A stretch of 64,000 nucleotides of DNA from Fibrella aestuarina BUZ 2. Its GTDB lineage: Bacteria > Bacteroidota > Bacteroidia > Cytophagales > Spirosomataceae. The stretch is taken from contig NC_020054.1 in the NCBI RefSeq assembly GCF_000331105.1, positions 5,300,555 to 5,364,554 on the forward strand, in the 5' to 3' direction. The notes under the pieces were generated by a model. The model saw nothing but the letters and a program-made list of their open reading frames with translations. It was not told the origin of the DNA and did not search any database. Positions 33,336-41,858 of this stretch are shown here, in pieces. Made by a program: the position numbers and the translations under genes. The first letter of the stretch is position 1, and every line of letters begins with the position of its first letter.

Positions 33336-35855
33336 ATGCAACACAGCACAAGCAAACGAATTGTCGTCGTTGGCAACGGCATGGTTGGCTACAAATTCTG
33401 CGAAAAATTTATAGCCAAAGAAAAAAACGGGCAGGCGTTCAGTCTGACCGTTTTCGGGGAAGAGCCCCGGCCCGCCTATGATCGCGTACATCTGAGTGCC
33501 TATCTCGGCGAGAAAACAGCCGACGAGCTCACAATGGCCCCGGTTGGCTGGTACGCCGAGCAGGGCATTACGCTGCACCTGAGCGATCCGGTCGTCGCCA
33601 TCGATCGGGACCGGCAGCAGGTTCGGTCGCACCACGGTCTGGTAGTGCCTTATGACTATCTGGTGCTGGCTACCGGGTCGGGCGCGTTTGTGCCACCGGT
33701 AGCGGGCGTCGATAAAGACGGTGTGTTTGTGTACCGCACCATCGAAGACCTCGACCTCATTCAGGCCTATGCCCGCAAGGCGCGGCGCGGGGCCGTGCTG
33801 GGGGGTGGGTTGCTGGGCCTCGAAGCGGCCAAAGCGCTGCTCGACCTGGGGCTCGACGAAGCCCACGTGGTGGAGTTTGCCCCGCGCCTGATGCCCCGGC
33901 AGATCGACGAGGCCGGCTCCGAGATTTTACAACGCCAACTCGAAGGACTGGGCCTACAGATTCACCTGGCCAAAAGCACGCAGGCGATCACGGGCAACGA
34001 GACGATCACGGGGATGCAATTTACCGACGGCACCCACCTCGACGTGGACATGCTCGTGATTTCGGCGGGCATCCGGCCTCGCGACGAACTGGCCCGGACC
34101 GCCGGACTCGCCACGCACCCGCGCGGGGGTATCCTGGTCGATACGTACCTGCGCACCTCAGACCCGGCCATTTTCGCCATCGGCGAGTGCGCGCTGGTGC
34201 ATGAGATGATCTACGGGCTGGTGGCACCGGGCTACGAAATGGCCGAGGTCGTAGCCACACAACTGCTGGGCGAAAGCCGGGCCTTCCAGCCCTTCGATAT
34301 GTCGACCAAGCTGAAGCTCATCGGCACCGACGTGGGCAGCTTTGGCGATCCGTTTGCGGGCGAGCCCCTGCACCGGACGATCGTGTACACCAACCGGGCG
34401 AAGGGCGTTTATAAGCGGATCAACGTGTCGGCCGATGGCAAGCACCTGCTGGGCGGCATTCTGGTGGGCGACGCCGAGCAGTACAATATGCTCTTGCAGA
34501 CCTGTAAGAACCAGACTATCCTGCCACCCGACCCCGAAGACCTCATTCTGGGTACGCGCGGCGGTGAGGAAGCCGGGGCCGGTATCATGAGCCTGCCCGA
34601 CGAGGCCCTGATCTGTTCGTGCGAAGCCCTTACCAAAGCCCGGTTATGCCACGAAATCGGTGAGAATGGCCACACCACGGTTGAGGCGCTGAAGAAAGCG
34701 ACCAAAGCCTGCACCGGCTGCGGCGGCTGCACGCCGATGGTAAAAGACCTCATCCAGGGCGTGCTCAGTCAGCAAGGCGTCTACGTCCGCAACGTCCTGT
34801 GCGAACACTTCGACTACACCCGGCAGGAACTGTTCGACCTGGTGAAGATCAACGGCCTGAAAATCTACACCGACGTACTGAATACCCACGGCCGTGGCGA
34901 TGGTTGCGAAGTGTGTAAACCCGCCGTGGCGTCAATTCTGGCCAGCCTCTGGAATGAAAACATCCTGCAAAAAGACCGCGCGCCTATCCAGGATTCGAAC
35001 GACCGGTTCCTGGCCAACATTCAGCGGGGCGGTACGTACTCGGTCGTGCCCCGCATTGCGGGCGGCGAGATTACCCCGCAAAAGCTCATCGTGATCGGGC
35101 AGGTCGCGCAGAAATATGGCCTGTATACCAAGATCACGGGCGGGCAGCGCATCGACCTGTTTGGCGCACACGTGGGCGACCTGCCCAACATCTGGGAAGA
35201 GCTGGTAGCTGCCGGGTTTGAAAGCGGCCACGCCTATGGCAAGTCGCTGCGGACGGTAAAAAGCTGCGTGGGCACGACCTGGTGCCGCTTCGGCGTGCAG
35301 GACTCGGTGACGTTTGCCGTTGAACTGGAAAACCGGTACAAAGGTCTGCGCTCGCCGCACAAGCTCAAGTCGGGCGTGTCGGGCTGCACGCGCGAATGTG
35401 CCGAAGCACAGAGCAAAGACTTCGGCATCATCGCGACCGAGAAGGGCTGGAACGTCTATGTGTGTGGCAACGGCGGGGCCAAGCCCCAGCACGCCCAGTT
35501 GCTGGCGGCCGACGTCGACAAGGAGACGTGCATCCGGCTGCTGGACCGGTTCCTGATGTTCTATGTCAAGACTGCCGACCCGCTCACCCGCACGGCCACC
35601 TGGCTCAACAAACTCGACGGCGGCATGACGTACCTGCGGGCGGTAGTCGTCGACGATGTGCTAGGCATTGCCGCGGAACTCGAACGCGAGATGCAGTTGT
35701 TGGTCGACACCTACGCCTGCGAATGGAAAGCGGTGGTCGACAGCCCGGAGCTTCGCCGCCGGTTTGCCCACTTCGTGAACGTACCTGAGCAGAAAGACCC
35801 GACGGTGCAGTTCGAACCCATGCGCGACCAGATCCGCGCCAAAGAGTGGGCCTGA
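33336..35855 (+). CDS. nirB: NAD(P)H nitrite reductase large subunit NirB
   Basis: 839 residues, typical NirB. The N-terminal FAD/NAD(P)H domain has VVVGNGMVGYKFCEKF at 5-20 and VLGGGLLGLEAAKAL near 150. The BFD-type [2Fe-2S] domain is near 427-475 (CSCEALTKARL ... CTGCGGCTPMVKDL). The siroheme/[4Fe-4S] half carries C644-x5-C650 (CVGTTWC) and C684-x3-C688 (GCTRECAEA), so all ligands are intact. It reduces nitrite to ammonium with six electrons in the cytoplasm. nirD follows after 105 bases. Confidence 0.97.
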   Translation: MQHSTSKRIVVVGNGMVGYKFCEKFIAKEKNGQAFSLTVFGEEPRPAYDRVHLSAYLGEKTADELTMAPVGWYAEQGITLHLSDPVVAIDRDRQQVRSHHGLVVPYDYLVLATGSGAFVPPVAGVDKDGVFVYRTIEDLDLIQAYARKARRGAVLGGGLLGLEAAKALLDLGLDEAHVVEFAPRLMPRQIDEAGSEILQRQLEGLGLQIHLAKSTQAITGNETITGMQFTDGTHLDVDMLVISAGIRPRDELARTAGLATHPRGGILVDTYLRTSDPAIFAIGECALVHEMIYGLVAPGYEMAEVVATQLLGESRAFQPFDMSTKLKLIGTDVGSFGDPFAGEPLHRTIVYTNRAKGVYKRINVSADGKHLLGGILVGDAEQYNMLLQTCKNQTILPPDPEDLILGTRGGEEAGAGIMSLPDEALICSCEALTKARLCHEIGENGHTTVEALKKATKACTGCGGCTPMVKDLIQGVLSQQGVYVRNVLCEHFDYTRQELFDLVKINGLKIYTDVLNTHGRGDGCEVCKPAVASILASLWNENILQKDRAPIQDSNDRFLANIQRGGTYSVVPRIAGGEITPQKLIVIGQVAQKYGLYTKITGGQRIDLFGAHVGDLPNIWEELVAAGFESGHAYGKSLRTVKSCVGTTWCRFGVQDSVTFAVELENRYKGLRSPHKLKSGVSGCTRECAEAQSKDFGIIATEKGWNVYVCGNGGAKPQHAQLLAADVDKETCIRLLDRFLMFYVKTADPLTRTATWLNKLDGGMTYLRAVVVDDVLGIAAELEREMQLLVDTYACEWKAVVDSPELRRRFAHFVNVPEQKDPTVQFEPMRDQIRAKEWA

Positions 35856-35960
35856 GAGCAGTTTCGTGTTTAGTGAAGTTGGCTGACGCGTCTTTCTCGG
35901 GCGTCAATCAACGCTAAACACCAATCCTCAACCTTAACCGTTAACCAGCAACTGCCAACC

Positions 35961-36323
35961 ATGGAAGCACTTACTGTAGATACCCAACAACTTACCTGGC
36001 ATGCCGCCTGCCCGACGGATGCCGTCCCCGCCGATGGCGGCGCCTGCGCCCTGATCGCGGGCAAACAGATCGCCATTTTTAACTTCACCCGCCGGGGCGA
36101 ATGGTACGCCACCGATAACGAATGTCCCCACCGGCAGCAGATGGCCCTCGGGCGGGGGATGATCGGGAGCCAGGGCGGCGAGCCCAAAGTGGCCTGTCCG
36201 TTTCATAAGCGCACCTTTTCGCTGCAAACGGGCCAATGCCTCAACGATGACGCCTACCAGATCAGCACGTACCCGGTTCGGGTAGAAGGCGGTATGGTGT
36301 ACGTCGGATTATCCGTCGATTAA
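35961..36323 (+). CDS. nirD: Nitrite reductase small subunit NirD (Rieske-like)
   Basis: 120 residues, one Rieske domain. Cluster ligands are visible as CPHRQQ near residue 55 and CPFHKRTF near 78 (C-x-H and C-x2-H). NirD partners NirB in the NADH-dependent enzyme; many NirD proteins have lost the cluster ligands, but this one keeps them. It is followed after 50 bases by the sensor kinase gene. Confidence 0.95.
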   Translation: MEALTVDTQQLTWHAACPTDAVPADGGACALIAGKQIAIFNFTRRGEWYATDNECPHRQQMALGRGMIGSQGGEPKVACPFHKRTFSLQTGQCLNDDAYQISTYPVRVEGGMVYVGLSVD

Positions 36324-36373
36324 CCGCAGGCTGTAACCCCGGGGTCGGGCGGGTGGCCCGGCCCCTTTCTCCC

Positions 36374-37822
36374 ATGAGTCAACTTGATCAACAGGTAGCC
36401 AACCGACTGACCCGCTTCTACATGCTGGCGCTGGCCATCCTGGCGCTTTTGGCGATCAGCGGGCTGGTGTTTATCCGGCACACCATCAGCACCCATTACG
36501 ACGACAGCCGGGTGGTCAACGTGGCCGGGCGGCAACGGATGCTGAGTCAGCGGCTGACTAAGCTGGCACTGCTGCGAACAGTGAATCTGTCGGCCGCCGA
36601 TACGGTCTCCTTCGATTCGCTCCTACGTACCTGGAGCCAGTCGCACATTCAGTTGCGCAACGGGACGCTTCGCATGGAGAAGACGTACACCGTCCGGAAA
36701 AGCCCAACGCTCGACAGCATGTTTACCCGCATCGAACCCGAGTTTCAGGCGATCAATCGGGGCTTCGCGGTCGTTCGCCAGCCGGGCGCTACACCCGGCC
36801 AGCGGCAGCAGGCACTGGCCCTCGTTCTGCAACACGAACTGTCGTTCCTGCAACTGATGAACGAGATTGTCTTTCAGTTCGATACCGAAAGCTTTACGCG
36901 AGTCCGTAGTCTTGAGCGCATCGAGTGGCTGCTTACCACCGCGACCCTGCTGACGCTGCTGCTCGAAGGTTTTCTTGTGTTCAGACCCGTCGTGCGCTAT
37001 GCCCAGCACGTGGTACGGCGGCTGGATCGTTCTGAACGGTCGCTTCAGGCGGCCAACGGGGAGCTGGAACAGGCCAATCAGGAGTTGCTCCGGGCCAACC
37101 ACCAGTTGGTCGCTACCCAAAAAGAGCTGTTACAGATCACCGAAGAGAAATACCAGCTACAACTGGCCGAAGAAACCATCCGGTCGGCGGCGCTGCTGGA
37201 AGGCCAGGAAGACGAACGACGGCGCTTTGCCCGCGAGCTGCACGACGGCATTGGGCAGATGCTCACCGGCCTGAAACTCCACGCCGAAAAGCTGAAATCG
37301 ACCGCCGTGCTGGACGACAAACAGCGCAGCCGCTTCGCCGACCTCTGCGAGCTGATCTACGACATTATCCAGACAACCCGGCAGGTGTCGTACAACCTGA
37401 TGCCCTCCACCCTGAGCGATTTCGGGCTGGGGGCCAGCCTGCACCTGCTGGTCGAGCAAACGAGCCGGTCGGTGAGCAGCCAGCTGGTGTATGAAGGCCC
37501 GCGCGATGGGCAGCGCCTGCCCCCGGCCGTCGAAATTGGTCTGTACCGGATTGCCCAAGAAGCCCTCAACAACGCCATCAAGCACGCCGACGCGCCACAG
37601 ATTCGCATTCAACTCCAACAGACACCCCGCCAGGTTGTTCTTTCGGTGCAGGATACTGGCAAAGGGTTTTCCCTGAAAACCAGCACCAAAGCGGCCAGAC
37701 CACCGGTGAGCGTCAACGGACTCGACAACATGCGGACCCGGACGCGCCTGCTCAACGGCCAATTAACGATCCGCTCGAAACCAAAACAGGGCACCGAAAT
37801 CAAGGTCTGTCTTTATCTTTAG
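36374..37822 (+). CDS. NarX-like nitrate/nitrite sensor histidine kinase
   Basis: 482 residues from the ATG at 36374; a GTG seven codons earlier (36353) is less likely. Two membrane segments (about 15-37 and 184-205) enclose a helical periplasmic sensor. It starts with VVNVAGRQRMLSQRL, the P-box-like motif of PilJ/NarX-type sensors. A coiled-coil linker (ANGELEQANQELLRANHQL) leads to a HisKA_3 domain with FARELHDGIGQ (His about 290) and an ATPase domain (EALNNAIKHA; GLDNMRTR). It lies directly after nirBD, so nitrate or nitrite is the probable signal. The response regulator follows after 38 bases. Confidence 0.9.
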   Translation: MSQLDQQVANRLTRFYMLALAILALLAISGLVFIRHTISTHYDDSRVVNVAGRQRMLSQRLTKLALLRTVNLSAADTVSFDSLLRTWSQSHIQLRNGTLRMEKTYTVRKSPTLDSMFTRIEPEFQAINRGFAVVRQPGATPGQRQQALALVLQHELSFLQLMNEIVFQFDTESFTRVRSLERIEWLLTTATLLTLLLEGFLVFRPVVRYAQHVVRRLDRSERSLQAANGELEQANQELLRANHQLVATQKELLQITEEKYQLQLAEETIRSAALLEGQEDERRRFARELHDGIGQMLTGLKLHAEKLKSTAVLDDKQRSRFADLCELIYDIIQTTRQVSYNLMPSTLSDFGLGASLHLLVEQTSRSVSSQLVYEGPRDGQRLPPAVEIGLYRIAQEALNNAIKHADAPQIRIQLQQTPRQVVLSVQDTGKGFSLKTSTKAARPPVSVNGLDNMRTRTRLLNGQLTIRSKPKQGTEIKVCLYL

Positions 37823-37860
37823 CCGTATTCATCAACTTAGCCGATCTACTGCTACGCCCA

Positions 37861-38547
37861 ATGGCCATCCGACTTCTCATTGCCGACGATCATGCCGTGG
37901 TCAGAAAAGGGATTCGCCTGCTGCTCGAAGACGAATCCGATATTCAGATTGTGGGGGAGGCTTCCGACGGCGACGAAGCCATCGATCTGGTCAACAGTCT
38001 GCAACCCGATGTGCTGCTGCTCGACATCACCATGCCCCGCATGTCGGGCATCGAGGTGCTTAAGAGCCTGGGCCAACAGCCCTCTTCCCTGCACACGCTG
38101 ATTTTTAGCATGCACAGCAACCCCGACTATATCCTGAAAGCCGTACAACACGGGGCAGCCGGCTATTTGCAGAAAGACACCAGCCAGGAAGAGATCCTAC
38201 AGGCCATCCACGCGGTCATGGGTGGCGAGCTCTATTATCCCCCCAGCGCGTCCACGATCATCATCCGGGAGCTGGTGCTGGGCGCTGCGCCCGCACCGGG
38301 TGGCCCAGACGGCCAGCACCAGCCGTCGGCCGTGTCGATCTGGAACAAGATTACCTCGCGGGAAGCGCAGGTGCTGACCTGCCTCATCGAGGGCATGAGC
38401 AGCGCCGAAATTGCGGCCCAGTTTGGCAGCAGCGCCAACACCGTCGCCAACCAACGGGCCAGCATCATCCGGAAAGCCGGGGTCAAAAACACCGCCGACC
38501 TGATCCGGCTGGCCCTGAGCGAGCCGATGCCCCGCCCGCTCAACTGA
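37861..38547 (+). CDS. NarL-family response regulator
   Basis: 228 residues. The receiver domain has the acidic pair at DD9-10, the phospho-acceptor Asp in LLLDITMPRMSG (about 55) and the Lys in GYLQKDTS near 106. A LuxR-type helix-turn-helix lies near 165-215 (ITSREAQVLTCLIEGMSSAEIA ... ANTVANQRASIIRKAGV, broken here). It is the cognate partner of the kinase just upstream. It is expected to control the nirB, cobA and nitrate reductase promoters, although no site was proven. Confidence 0.94.
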   Translation: MAIRLLIADDHAVVRKGIRLLLEDESDIQIVGEASDGDEAIDLVNSLQPDVLLLDITMPRMSGIEVLKSLGQQPSSLHTLIFSMHSNPDYILKAVQHGAAGYLQKDTSQEEILQAIHAVMGGELYYPPSASTIIIRELVLGAAPAPGGPDGQHQPSAVSIWNKITSREAQVLTCLIEGMSSAEIAAQFGSSANTVANQRASIIRKAGVKNTADLIRLALSEPMPRPLN

Positions 38548-38614
38548 GCGTTGGCGAACCACCAGGTACGTGCCAGCATCAGTAGAAGGCGGGCTGTTGG
38601 GCTGTTTTGGTGGT

Positions 38615-39124
38615 ATGGCGCCCCCTCCTACTCCAGCTCAGTTTGTTCTGCCCGATACCGGGGCGTTTCCCAACAGTCGGTTGCCCGTGCTGCTCTATCG
38701 CGGGGTGGTACCCCCCACGCCCAACCCGGCCGACTGGCTCGAGCAGACGTTTATCGTCAACAACTGGACCAACAACTGGCGTAACGGTATTCTTACCTAT
38801 CCCCATTACCACAGCACCACCCACGAAGTGCTGGGTATCTATGCCGGCTCGGCCACGCTTCAGTTGGGTGGCGAGAGCGGCCCGCTCATCGACGTGCAGG
38901 CAGGCGACGTGCTGGTTCTCCCGGCGGGCGTGGGGCATTGCAACCGACGGCAGAGCGGCGACTTTGGCGTGGTGGGCGGCTACCCCGATGGGCGCGACTG
39001 GGATTTGCTCCGCGGCCGGGCGGGCGAGCGGCCCGCCGCCGACCAAGCCATTGCCCGGTTGCCGATTCCGGACTCCGACCCTCTTTTTGGGCTCCAGGGC
39101 CCATTAATGCCGATCTGGAAATAA
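38615..39124 (+). CDS. YjlB-type cupin protein
   Basis: 169 residues from ATG 38615 (MAPPPTPAQFVLPD); a GTG at 38570 would add 15 residues of poor quality. The cupin core has HYHSTTHEVLGIYAGSA near residue 65 (metal-type His/His/Glu) and GDVLVLPAGVGHCN near 97. The tail GGYPDGRDWDLLRG is typical of the YjlB-like family, whose function is not known. It follows the response regulator by 67 bases and may be a passenger of that operon. Confidence 0.85.
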   Translation: MAPPPTPAQFVLPDTGAFPNSRLPVLLYRGVVPPTPNPADWLEQTFIVNNWTNNWRNGILTYPHYHSTTHEVLGIYAGSATLQLGGESGPLIDVQAGDVLVLPAGVGHCNRRQSGDFGVVGGYPDGRDWDLLRGRAGERPAADQAIARLPIPDSDPLFGLQGPLMPIWK

Positions 39125-39185
39125 GCCTATCGTACCTTTACTAAAATCTTATTTGCTGGTCAGTTTCGGCCCGCTCTTTCGTTAT

Positions 39186-39197
39186 AGGGTAAACCCT
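39186..39197. promoter_or_regulatory. AGGGTAAACCCT dyad
   Basis: Palindromic arms within TAGGGTAAACCCTA (39185-39198), 61 bases upstream of the TCCTAATTTTGCTAT promoter block. A comparable AGGG-N4-CCCT dyad is 60 bases upstream of the same block at 62317. Confidence 0.5.
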
Positions 39198-39246
39198 AAT
39201 GTTTTAAATCTATGGGTTTTCACTATTCTATTTCGCTACTGATAAG

Positions 39247-39261
39247 TCCTAATTTTGCTAT
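39247..39261 (+). promoter_or_regulatory. Promoter block TCCTAATTTTGCTAT
   Basis: Contains TAATTTTG (39250-39257), an exact TAnnTTTG -7 element, 113 bases before the response-regulator ATG. The whole 15-mer is repeated at 62377-62391 upstream of the NIPSNAP gene. Confidence 0.55.
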
Positions 39262-39370
39262 ATAAAGTTCTACTTCAATTCGGCGCGAAAGTCGTCTTAG
39301 GTAACATACGATACAGCAGGCAGCCAAACCGGGCTATTGCGTAACGATCCTCTTTTTTTAACCGACCAGC

Positions 39371-40015
39371 ATGATACGTGTGTTAATTGCCGATGACCAC
39401 AATGTCTTCGTGGAAGGGATTGAGTCATTGATTTCCGGCTCGTCTGAAATTGAAGTGACCCAGCGATGCTACGACGTATCGTCGGTGCTTGAGTCGATGG
39501 CTCAACACGTCGCCGATGTCATTCTGCTCGACATTTCGTTTCCCCACGTCAACGATGGCCTTGGCCTCTGCGATCACCTCACCAAAGTGTACCCACAGAC
39601 CAAAGTGATTGCCCTGACCATGCACGACGACGCCAGCCTCATCAAGCGGATGGTGAAGAAGGGGGCTAAAGGATACCTACTGAAAAATACGTCGAAAACC
39701 GAGCTGTTGCAGGCGATCCGGATGGTGCATCAGGGAAAACAATATTTTAACGAAGCCATCACCAATATCTTGCTGACGGACGTACCCAAGGCCCGGCGGC
39801 AAACGGCCGAAACCGGCATGCGCCCCAACCTGACTCCGCGCGAATCGGAAGTACTGATACTGATTGCGCAGGGGCTAACTACCCAACAAATGGCCACGCA
39901 GCTGTTTGTGGGCGTGAAAGCCGTCGAATTTCACCGCAGTAGTCTGCTGCTGAAGTTTGGCGTGCCCAATACGGCGTTGCTGGTGAAGACGGCCATGGAA
40001 CTGCAATGCATCTGA
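39371..40015 (+). CDS. NarL/LuxR-family response regulator of the mannan-type PUL
   Basis: 214 residues. Receiver with DD8-9, phospho-acceptor Asp in ILLDISFPHV (about 54) and Lys in GYLLKNTS near 98. LuxR-type DNA-binding helices are near 155-205 (LTPRESEVLILIAQGLTTQQMA, broken; AVEFHRSSLLLKFG). It is separated by four bases from the TPR-histidine kinase gene, so the pair is one operon. It sits in front of a SusC/SusD locus with a GH26 enzyme, which it probably controls in response to envelope or sugar signals sensed by the kinase. Confidence 0.93.
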   Translation: MIRVLIADDHNVFVEGIESLISGSSEIEVTQRCYDVSSVLESMAQHVADVILLDISFPHVNDGLGLCDHLTKVYPQTKVIALTMHDDASLIKRMVKKGAKGYLLKNTSKTELLQAIRMVHQGKQYFNEAITNILLTDVPKARRQTAETGMRPNLTPRESEVLILIAQGLTTQQMATQLFVGVKAVEFHRSSLLLKFGVPNTALLVKTAMELQCI

Positions 40016-40019
40016 GCGC

Positions 40020-41768
40020 ATGAACTGGGGCAAGGCTGTTCTTTTCGTTCTCGTTGTCGGCTTTCTGGGGCGGTCGGGCTACGCTCAGACCGATACGTCG
40101 GCCATCGAGCGCGAGAAAGCAGCACTTGACCAGCTGTTGAGTACCGAGCAGTACACGCAGGCGGCGCGGGCCTACGAGAAGCTGGCCGACCTCTACCATC
40201 AGGTCTATGGCTACAACAAATACACCATCGACGCCTACCTGAATGCCATTTCGCTCTACACCCGTCAGGGCGATTCGCTGGGTAGTTACAACGTCCACAT
40301 GACCGTTGGCAACTACTACACGCAGGACTATTTCATGCAATCGTATGCCGAAGATCATTTAACGAAAGCGCTGGTGTTTTTTCAGCGCACCAACAACAGA
40401 CCCAAAATCATCGAGTGCCGGCTGGGGATTGCCAACATGGTTGCCAAAAAAGAGCCGACGCCGGTTTCGCTGATTACCGAACTCAAGGCCATCGAACACA
40501 TGAGCGAGCAGTACCGACAGGTTTATTTCCAAACGTACGCCCAGAATCTGCTGGCCGATACGTACCTGCGGCTCAAGCGGCCCGACTCGGCCTATCACTA
40601 CGCCGGGCTCAGTCTGGTGCGTGCGAAAGCGATTAAGGTCAACTGGCTGGTGGCGCTCAACTACTTTTACCTGGGCATTGTGGAGCAGTTTCGGAATCAG
40701 CACCGCAAAGCCATCGACTATTACCAGAAGAGCTACGCCATTGCCGAAGTCGAGAAAAACCTGACTACCCTGCGGCAGCTTTCCCGCCACACGGCCGAGA
40801 GTTACGCCTACCTCAACGACTACAAGAACGCCTATCGCTTCGAGCAGCGGGCGCTGGAATTCACCAATCAGTTCTACTATTCGGAGCAGACAAAGAGCAT
40901 CCGGTTGCAGGAGCTGAACAGCCAGATCAAATCGCTGGCCGTCGAAAAACGCCTCGCCGAAGAGCAGAGTCAGCACCAGCAGATGGTCAACTACACGCTG
41001 ATCGCCGCCTTGCTCGTGAGCATTCTGGGCGTGGTGGCGCTGGTGTTCATGCGGCGGCAGCAGAAGCTGATTGCCCATCAGCAATCGGTGATTGCGCAGC
41101 AGCAGATCCGGCAGCTGGAGCTGAAGTCACTACGGGCGATGATCGAAGGGCAGGAAAGCGAACGCAGCCGCATCGCCCGCGACCTGCACGACGGCCTGGG
41201 TATTCAGTTGTCGCGCATCAAGCTGTTTGTGGAGGCCCACGAGGAGCAGCTCCCGCACGCCATCAAAGAACCCTTAAACCAGTTTCTGGACGAAGCCTGC
41301 ACCGAAACCCGCCTGATTTCCAACGACCTGCGCCCCTACGCCCTGTCCACCTTTGGGCTGGTACCGGCCCTCGAAGACCTGGTCCAGAAGCTCAACCTGG
41401 TCGAAGGGCCCCGGCTGTCGCTCGAGCATTACGGCGACCTGCCTCCCCTGGGCGACGAAGCCTCGGTGATGATCTACCGGGTGATCCAGGAACTGCTCAA
41501 CAACGCGCTTAAACACGCGCAGGCCGAGGCCATTACCATTCAACTCATGGCCAGCGACGAAACCCTGCTCATCAGCGTCGACGACGACGGGCGGGGTGGT
41601 GATTTTGCCGAAACGGCATCAAGGGGCAACGGCATTGCCAACATCCGGTCGCGCATCGATTACCTCGGTGGCCAGGTGATGTGGCAGAGCGAACCCCAAC
41701 GGGGGACGTCGGTCATGATTTCGCTGCCGATGTCCCGACTCAGTCAATTGCTTACCCAGGAGGTATAA
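40020..41768 (+). CDS. TPR-containing sensor histidine kinase
   Basis: 582 residues. A signal peptide (1-22) leads to a periplasmic region of TPR-like helical repeats (about 35-310), then one membrane segment near 322-345 (LIAALLVSILGVVALVFM). A cytoplasmic coiled coil and HisKA_3 domain follow (RIARDLHDGLGIQ, His about 390), then an ATPase domain (YRVIQELLNNALKHA; GNGIANIRSR). TPR kinases of this layout are common in Bacteroidota. The ligand or partner protein is unknown. SusC begins 90 bases downstream. Confidence 0.92.
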   Translation: MNWGKAVLFVLVVGFLGRSGYAQTDTSAIEREKAALDQLLSTEQYTQAARAYEKLADLYHQVYGYNKYTIDAYLNAISLYTRQGDSLGSYNVHMTVGNYYTQDYFMQSYAEDHLTKALVFFQRTNNRPKIIECRLGIANMVAKKEPTPVSLITELKAIEHMSEQYRQVYFQTYAQNLLADTYLRLKRPDSAYHYAGLSLVRAKAIKVNWLVALNYFYLGIVEQFRNQHRKAIDYYQKSYAIAEVEKNLTTLRQLSRHTAESYAYLNDYKNAYRFEQRALEFTNQFYYSEQTKSIRLQELNSQIKSLAVEKRLAEEQSQHQQMVNYTLIAALLVSILGVVALVFMRRQQKLIAHQQSVIAQQQIRQLELKSLRAMIEGQESERSRIARDLHDGLGIQLSRIKLFVEAHEEQLPHAIKEPLNQFLDEACTETRLISNDLRPYALSTFGLVPALEDLVQKLNLVEGPRLSLEHYGDLPPLGDEASVMIYRVIQELLNNALKHAQAEAITIQLMASDETLLISVDDDGRGGDFAETASRGNGIANIRSRIDYLGGQVMWQSEPQRGTSVMISLPMSRLSQLLTQEV

Positions 41769-41858
41769 CCCGCAACCAGCTGGCGAGTGGCCAACCCGGC
41801 CGAACGCCAAATCTCTACTACCTCTATTTTCTTACTATAACAATCAAACTCTACCACA

